DNA of 32,652 nucleotides from Bacteroidota bacterium. Lineage in GTDB: Bacteria; Bacteroidota; Bacteroidia; Bacteroidales; VadinHA17. Position numbers and translations under genes: made by a program. The stretch lies in assembly GCA_030618105.1 (NCBI GenBank), contig JAUXED010000015.1, positions 1-32,652 on the forward strand. Reading direction: 5' to 3'. Under the pieces are notes generated by a model. The model was given only the letters and a program-made list of their open reading frames with translations. It had not been told where the DNA came from and did not search any database. Positions 26,963-32,652 of the stretch are shown piece after piece. Positions within the stretch are counted from its first letter, which is position 1. Every line of letters begins with the position of its first letter.

Positions 26963-27832
26963 TTACTTCTTTCCCTTAGTTCCCTTTTTTCCCTTAGTTC
27001 CCTTTTTTCCCTTAGTTCCCTTTTTTCCCTTAGTTTCCTTTTTTTCCTTAGTTTCCTTTTTTTCTTCCGGTTCTGAATCAATATTTTCATCTACCAGGAT
27101 ACGGCCACAATATTCACAAACGATTACTTTTTTTCTTGATTTGATATCAAGCTGACGTTGAGGAGGAATTTTATTAAAACAACCACCACAGGCACCTCTT
27201 TCTATAGTAACCACTCCAAGTCCGTTTCTGGCATTCGACCGGATTCTCTGGTAAGCCGAAAGAAGGCGGGGTTCAATCTGATCATGGAGCCCTTCAGACT
27301 TTTTAATTAGATTTTCTTCCTCCTTTTTAGTATCGGCAATAATATCATCAAGCTCTGATTTTTTTTCTTTCAGATCGTTTTGCCTTTCATCAAGAGCAGA
27401 AACAGAGGTTTCTATAATCTCGGCTTTTTCTTTAATCTGCTGTGTGAATTCTTTAATCCGTTTTTCGCACAACTCCATTTCAAGATTCTGATATTCAATT
27501 TCTTTAGAAAGCGAATCAAATTCCCGGTTATTCCTCACATTCATCTGTTGATCTTCATACTTCTTTATAAGTTCTTCAGCCTGTTTAATTTCATTCTTTT
27601 TTGCCGTTACTGAGTCCTCCATATTCTTAACTTCACCTTTAAAATTATCAACACGAGTTCCAAGACCGGCAATTTCGTCTTCCAGATCCTGAACTTCGAG
27701 AGGCAGTTCGCCACGGAGAATTTTTATCTTATCTGTTTGAGAGTCTACTTTTTGTAAGTTATATAAAGCTTTTAATTTATCTTCAACAGTATACTCTTTT
27801 AATTTACCGGCTTTTGCTGTTTCCTGTGCCAT
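26963..27832 (-). CDS. C4-type zinc ribbon / coiled-coil protein (DUF164-like)
   Basis: Long coiled coil; RNGLGVVTIERGACGGCFNKIPPQRQLDIKSRKKVIVCEYCGRILVDEN; repetitive Lys-rich tail. Confidence 0.88.
   Translation of the reverse strand: MAQETAKAGKLKEYTVEDKLKALYNLQKVDSQTDKIKILRGELPLEVQDLEDEIAGLGTRVDNFKGEVKNMEDSVTAKKNEIKQAEELIKKYEDQQMNVRNNREFDSLSKEIEYQNLEMELCEKRIKEFTQQIKEKAEIIETSVSALDERQNDLKEKKSELDDIIADTKKEEENLIKKSEGLHDQIEPRLLSAYQRIRSNARNGLGVVTIERGACGGCFNKIPPQRQLDIKSRKKVIVCEYCGRILVDENIDSEPEEKKETKEKKETKGKKGTKGKKGTKGKKGTKGKK
26972..27061 (-). repeat. 18-bp (2x9) in-frame coding tandem repeat encoding K[EG]TK[EG]K, 5 copies
   Basis: Minus strand aaggraactaaggraaaa repeated; protein KKETKEKKETKGKKGTKGKKGTKGKKGTKGKK. 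Confidence 0.9.
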
Positions 27833-27835
27833 ATG

Positions 27836-28930
27836 TTAGAAATAATTTACTGGATTGGTGATGATTTCTGAAAAATGAATTGCAAAGTTAAGATTTTTTT
27901 TTGTAAGCAGTTCATAAAAAATATCTTTTATTACCTGTTCACTTTCATAATGTCCGATATCAACAAGTAGTATATTTTTATCTGCATCAAAATATTCATG
28001 ATACTTAATATCAGCCGTCAGAAAAGCGTCAGCACCGGATGTAATAGCTTTCTTAAGTAAAAATGCGCCTGTACCTCCACAAACAGCGACTCTTTTCACC
28101 TTTTTTCCCAACAATGATGAATGTTTAATACATTTTAAATGAAATATTTTCTTCAGGTCAGTAAGAAAGACTGCCTCTTCAATACTTTCAGGCAATTCAC
28201 CTATTGCACCCGTTCCTGCTTTTAAAAATTCATTATCGAGTGGATAGATATCATAAGCAACCTCTTCGTATGGATGAGTATTTAACAGGGCATTGACAAT
28301 ACTTCTTTCCCTGCATTGTGGGAAAATAGTTTCTATACGTATCTCTTTTTCAAAATGCAATTTCCCTTTTTCTCCTTTATATGGCTTAGAGTTCTCGCTT
28401 GCCCGGAAGCTTCCATTCCCATGAAGATTAAAGCTGCATTGATCATACTGACCAATATTACCGGCACCTGCATCAAAAATTGCCTTCCTGACCCTATCGG
28501 AATGTTCATCGGGAACAAAGGTTACCAGTTTTTTTAATTCTCCCTTTTTTGGTGAAAGGATTTCTATGTTTTGCAATCCCAGTTTTTCTCCCAATTTCGT
28601 ATTTACTCCACCCCATATCCCATCCATATTTGTATGAGCAGCATAAACAGCAACATTATTTTTAATAGCTTTGACAACTGTTTTTTCAACATAATTCTTA
28701 CCGGTTATACTTTTAAGACCTTTGAAGATAATTGGGTGATGAGCAATTATAAGATTTGCTTTTTTATTTATTGCTTCATCAATAACCTCTTCAGTAACGT
28801 CAACAGTTAACAAAACCGAAGAAACATTATCATTTGGATTCCCAATGATAAGTCCGGAATTATCAAATGATTCCTGGTACAACAAGGGAGCATATTCCTC
28901 CAATATTGAAGCAACTTCTTTTATTTCCAT
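27836..28930 (-). CDS. Nif3-like dinuclear metal center hexameric protein
   Basis: MEIKEVASILEEYAPLLYQESFDNSGLIIGNP; NLIIAHHPIIFKGLKSITGKNYVEKTV; AVYAAHTNMDGIWGGVN; ADAFLTADIKYHEYFDA; DIGHYESEQ. Internal ATG at 28928-28930 preferred. Confidence 0.92.
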   Translation of the reverse strand: MEIKEVASILEEYAPLLYQESFDNSGLIIGNPNDNVSSVLLTVDVTEEVIDEAINKKANLIIAHHPIIFKGLKSITGKNYVEKTVVKAIKNNVAVYAAHTNMDGIWGGVNTKLGEKLGLQNIEILSPKKGELKKLVTFVPDEHSDRVRKAIFDAGAGNIGQYDQCSFNLHGNGSFRASENSKPYKGEKGKLHFEKEIRIETIFPQCRERSIVNALLNTHPYEEVAYDIYPLDNEFLKAGTGAIGELPESIEEAVFLTDLKKIFHLKCIKHSSLLGKKVKRVAVCGGTGAFLLKKAITSGADAFLTADIKYHEYFDADKNILLVDIGHYESEQVIKDIFYELLTKKNLNFAIHFSEIITNPVNYF

Positions 28931-28955
28931 ATAGTTTGTTGATTTTTTATTTCCC

Positions 28956-29291
28956 CTAAAGATCTTCCTTAATCTCAAGTAATAATTCCCTGATTTCTTT
29001 AAGTGATTTAACCACCTCGAAATTATTATTTATATCCTCTTTATTCTCCCTTAGTTTTTTCTTTGCACCCTTTAGTGTCATACCACGTTCTTTCACAAGG
29101 TAGAAAATAACATGAAAATTATCAATGTCTTTTTGAGTAAAAAACCGGTTGCCCTTTTTGTTTTTTTTAGGTTTAATAATGTCGAACTCCTTTTCCCAAT
29201 ATCTGATCAATGATGTATTTACATTAAATGAATCAGCAACTTCACCTATTGAGTAATAGAGTTTTTCAACTTTCTTTTCTTTGTACGGCAT
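28956..29291 (-). CDS. MerR family transcriptional regulator
   Basis: YYSIGEVADSFNVNTSLIRYWEKEFDIIKPKKNKKGNRFFTQKDIDNFHVIFYLVKERGMTLKGAKKKL. Confidence 0.92.
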   Translation of the reverse strand: MPYKEKKVEKLYYSIGEVADSFNVNTSLIRYWEKEFDIIKPKKNKKGNRFFTQKDIDNFHVIFYLVKERGMTLKGAKKKLRENKEDINNNFEVVKSLKEIRELLLEIKEDL

Positions 29292-29349
29292 AGCAGAAAA
29301 GTTAAAATAAAAAGAAAACAAAGCTAATTTAAGAATTATAATTCAACCT

Positions 29350-30870
29350 TCAAGGATTTTTGTTCATTTCACCAAAACAATACAGATACCCATCTCTTGA
29401 GGCAATATAAATTACTCTGTTATAAACAATTGGAGTAGCCTCAAAGCTTGATTTCCAAACATCAAGCAGTTTGAAATTCAACTCCTGATCATAACTAAAA
29501 ATAAATACTCCATTGTAACTAGCTGCAATTAATCTGTTCCCTGTAAAAATAGGTGTGGAAATAGATGGACCAATTTTATGCTTATATATAAGCTTTGGAG
29601 TGGAAAAAGCGGTTACACTATCCGGTCCGGGGACAAGGAAATCTTTAATTAAGGATTCATGGTCAACTACATACAGGTATCCGTCGATACCGGAAAAAGC
29701 TGCTAATTTTACACTCTCTTTACTAACATACCGGTCATTTATTCCTGCCGACCCGATCACTCCTCCCTCCCAACTGACAAAATCATTATTTTCAACAGGA
29801 AAAAACCATACAGCAGCATCTTCAGGTTTATTTAGCGGATTAAGTTTTAACACACCACCTTTACCTTTAATATATTGTTTTTCAACCGAAACAAGGATAC
29901 AACTGTCACCTGTTACAATCGCCGATCCGTCCAAATCCGACCCAACATAATAATCCCAATCCAGTTCTTTAGTCTTCAAATTATAACCCCATACATGTCC
30001 TGATCCTGAAGCAATATAAATATGATCATTCAGCAAACTGGGAGAAGATTCGGTAACAACATTATATTTATGGTCCAAAACATCTTTTTTCAGATATAGT
30101 TTTCGTTCCTGATTTATTTTAGGCTGTAACATACTGTCAATCCAGCGGGCATTCCGGTAATCGGGATCAAAAACCGTGAACAACGAATTTTCAAGACCAA
30201 TATATGCTGTATCATTAATAATAAGAGCCGATCCGTCAACATCGCGACTATAGCTATCCATCCATTTGCTGTCAAGTCTCCACAATTCCTCACCACTGAA
30301 ATATGATATTGCCCTGTAGCTTGGGATATGTTTTGAATCCAGGTAATTCCCTGTACCAAGGCGACTACCCTGAAGGATTACATATTTATCACGTAAATTA
30401 TCAGCCTTTTTATTCACCCAAATGGTTCCGGTTCCCTTCACCACATCATCAAATTCGTATTCCCACACAATCTCGCCTGATGCAGCATTTATCTTTTTCA
30501 AATTGTGATCGTAAGCTCCCTGAATAAGATAAAGCAGTGAATCCTCGCTGACAAGAAGTGGTTGTCCTGTCCATCCCGCTCCTTTCCATTTTTTCGCACC
30601 TGTTTTCCGGGATATAACAGTCTCACCTTCTCCAAGATACAACTTCCATATAACATCCAAACGCGAAGGAGCTTCATTACCATAATAGTTTCGTTGCTCA
30701 TTCCCAAGAAAAGTAGGAATAAGCACTTTGACAAGAGAAACAGTATCAGAAGAGAGAGAATCAATTTGACAGGATGTATCCGGGTTTAAGCTATGGTAAG
30801 GAGAAAAAAAAATCGGGTTTTCCAGATTAAACCCGATTGATAAAAGAACAAGATATATTTTTATCAGCAT
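29350..30870 (-). CDS. PQQ-like beta-propeller repeat protein (secreted/envelope)
   Basis: Repeated W/G blades: GEIVWEYEFDD, GEELWRLDSKWMDS, KELDWDYYVGSDLDGSAIV, VIYIASRDGYLYCFGE; N-terminal hydrophobic segment. Confidence 0.78.
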   Translation of the reverse strand: MLIKIYLVLLSIGFNLENPIFFSPYHSLNPDTSCQIDSLSSDTVSLVKVLIPTFLGNEQRNYYGNEAPSRLDVIWKLYLGEGETVISRKTGAKKWKGAGWTGQPLLVSEDSLLYLIQGAYDHNLKKINAASGEIVWEYEFDDVVKGTGTIWVNKKADNLRDKYVILQGSRLGTGNYLDSKHIPSYRAISYFSGEELWRLDSKWMDSYSRDVDGSALIINDTAYIGLENSLFTVFDPDYRNARWIDSMLQPKINQERKLYLKKDVLDHKYNVVTESSPSLLNDHIYIASGSGHVWGYNLKTKELDWDYYVGSDLDGSAIVTGDSCILVSVEKQYIKGKGGVLKLNPLNKPEDAAVWFFPVENNDFVSWEGGVIGSAGINDRYVSKESVKLAAFSGIDGYLYVVDHESLIKDFLVPGPDSVTAFSTPKLIYKHKIGPSISTPIFTGNRLIAASYNGVFIFSYDQELNFKLLDVWKSSFEATPIVYNRVIYIASRDGYLYCFGEMNKNP

Positions 30871-30886
30871 GCTATTGCCATATTGA

Positions 30887-31858
30887 CTAATCGAAAGTTT
30901 GTCCGCTTTTCATTGATATTTCTATCATTCTGTCATACTCTTCTGCAGTAAGGTCATTATAGAAATAATTAATTGGATTCACTGGTTTACGGTTCTTATG
31001 TACTTCGTAATGAAGGTGCGGAGCGGTTGAAGTTCCCGAACTTCCAACAAAGCCAATCACATCACCACGTTTAACTTTCTGACCCCTCTTAACATTAAAA
31101 CCGGTCATATGAGCATAGAGTGTCTCAAAACTATATCCGTGATCTATTACAATATAATTTCCAAATCCAGTTTTTCGTCTTTTTACTGAGATAACTTTAC
31201 CATCTCCGGTAGCATAGATATCTGTTCCTCTTGGAGCAGTAAAATCGATTCCATAATGGAATTTACGTATCTTGTAAATTGGGTGTATTCTGTAACCAAA
31301 GCCGGAAGCAGTCCGTTTCAGATCTTTATTCGATATTGGTTGAATTGCCGGAACAGACGCGATCATTTCTTCTTTGTTCCTGGCAAGCTCTATCAAATCA
31401 TCATATGACCTTGATTGAATATACATCTTTTTTCTAATCTTATCGAGTGCCTTGGCTGTTTCAATTACAATCTCATCATTTTCAAATCCTTCAAGTTCTG
31501 AATACCGGTTAATACCACCAACACCTGCTTCACGTATTGAACCTGGTATAGGTTCAACTTCGAAAATTGTACGGTAAATATTATCATCTGTTTCTCCCAG
31601 GTTTGATAATACATTATCCATCCTTCCCAGCCTTTTCTGCATAAGTTCATAATGGAGAGTCATCTGGTTCAACTCTCTCTGCAATATTTTTTCTTTTGGA
31701 GAATTAAAGAAAAGTGTAGATATCACATAATAAGTAATTGCTAATAACACACTTGCCAGAAAGTAGGAAAGGAATCTGAATGTTTTTGCTCTGAAGCTTA
31801 ACTGAATTTTATCAAAACGCAGAGATTCTGAATTGAATTTATATTTACTTCTTGCCAT
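30887..31858 (-). CDS. M23 family metallopeptidase (membrane-anchored)
   Basis: N-terminal TM; FHYGIDFTAPRGTDIYATGDGKVISVKRRKTGFGNYIVIDHGYSFETLYAHMTGFNVKRGQKVKRGDVIGFVGSSGTSTAPHLHYEVHKNRKPVNPINYF. Confidence 0.94.
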   Translation of the reverse strand: MARSKYKFNSESLRFDKIQLSFRAKTFRFLSYFLASVLLAITYYVISTLFFNSPKEKILQRELNQMTLHYELMQKRLGRMDNVLSNLGETDDNIYRTIFEVEPIPGSIREAGVGGINRYSELEGFENDEIVIETAKALDKIRKKMYIQSRSYDDLIELARNKEEMIASVPAIQPISNKDLKRTASGFGYRIHPIYKIRKFHYGIDFTAPRGTDIYATGDGKVISVKRRKTGFGNYIVIDHGYSFETLYAHMTGFNVKRGQKVKRGDVIGFVGSSGTSTAPHLHYEVHKNRKPVNPINYFYNDLTAEEYDRMIEISMKSGQTFD

Positions 31859-31908
31859 ATTCTCCTTAATATAATTTTATTAAAAGGAAAAAAATGTTTA
31901 TATGGATG

Positions 31909-31916
31909 CAAAAGTA
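31909..31916 (-). promoter_or_regulatory. candidate Bacteroidetes -7 element for the M23 peptidase gene
   Basis: Minus strand TACTTTTG (TAnnTTTG), 50 bp upstream of the start at 31858. Confidence 0.35.
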
Positions 31917-31989
31917 ATGTAAATAAATTAATTTTACAAGCTCTGAATAAAGGGCTTAGAATTTGAATTAACATTTAGCTACATATTCC

Positions 31990-32652
31990 ATGACTTCAAA
32001 CCAGATAAGGGAAGCTTTTTTTGAGTTTTTCAGAGAAAAACATCATCATATCATTCCATCTGCACCAATGGTAATAAAAAATGATCCAACATTAATGTTC
32101 ACCAATGCAGGAATGAATCAATTTAAGGATATTTTTCTTGGTAATAAAAAGCCAAATAATCTACGAATAGCCAATACCCAGAAATGTTTAAGAGTTTCGG
32201 GGAAACATAATGATCTTGAGGAGGTTGGACAGGATACATACCATCACACTATGTTTGAGATGCTTGGCAACTGGTCATTCGGAGATTATTTCAAAAAGGA
32301 AGCAATTGGCTGGAGTATAGAATTCCTGGTTGACAAACTGGGAATTAATAAAAACAGGCTATACGCGACGGTTTTCGAAGGAAATAAAGAGGAAAACCTG
32401 GCAAAAGATGAGGAAGCATCTAAATTCTGGACTCAGGTAATTGATAAGGATAAAATAATTGATGGCTCGAAAAAGGATAATTTCTGGGAAATGGGTGATA
32501 CCGGTCCATGCGGCCCATGCTCAGAGATCCATGTTGATTTACGAAATGATAAAGAGAGAGAAAAAATAAGTGGCAGAAGTCTTATCAATAAAGATCACCC
32601 TCTTGTCATCGAATTATGGAATCTCGTTTTTATCCAGTATAACCGGAAAGCA
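31990..32652 (+). CDS. alaS: alanine--tRNA ligase, N-terminal part, truncated by the right window edge
   Basis: Translation from ATG 31990: [101 protein letters not shown]...[19 protein letters not shown]. Missing from the ORF track because there is no stop in the window. Confidence 0.95.
   Translation, partial: MTSNQIREAFFEFFREKHHHIIPSAPMVIKNDPTLMFTNAGMNQFKDIFLGNKKPNNLRIANTQKCLRVSGKHNDLEEVGQDTYHHTMFEMLGNWSFGDYFKKEAIGWSIEFLVDKLGINKNRLYATVFEGNKEENLAKDEEASKFWTQVIDKDKIIDGSKKDNFWEMGDTGPCGPCSEIHVDLRNDKEREKISGRSLINKDHPLVIELWNLVFIQYNRKA

Noticed and set aside
1-32652. A defence system, biosynthetic cluster or prophage
   Set aside because: No nuclease/helicase/toxin sets, NRPS/PKS, capsid or integrase genes were seen; the only phage-like sequence is the short KilA-N-like relic.

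Overview
The window is a Bacteroidetes-type chromosomal segment, judged by the GldJ/PorU/PorV type IX secretion genes and AT-rich intergenic DNA. About 26 protein genes and one tRNA-Val can be supported, mostly housekeeping or conserved functions: folC, nitroreductase, PIN-PhoH ATPase, SixA-like phosphatase, mtaB, inositol monophosphatase family, two tandem LpxL-like acyltransferases, GT2, murF, gldJ, PorP/SprF, porU, porV, ispF, hutU, a LemA/TPM group, a zinc-ribbon coiled coil, Nif3-like, MerR, PQQ-type propeller, M23 peptidase, and the 5' part of alaS, which is missing from the ORF track because it runs off the right edge. I see no convincing new enzymatic or defence system. The least explained signal is a set of short-period tandem arrays (7, 8/16 or 9 bp) in most long intergenic gaps. 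At several places these arrays run into the 3' ends of genes and supply the stop codon or a C-terminal tail (ispF, a lipoprotein, hutU, the zinc-ribbon protein). Other leads are a truncated KilA-N-like relic, a rearranged tRNA-Val 3' flank, and a divergent LemA-like paralog upstream of lemA. All family calls are from reading the translations; no database search was run.
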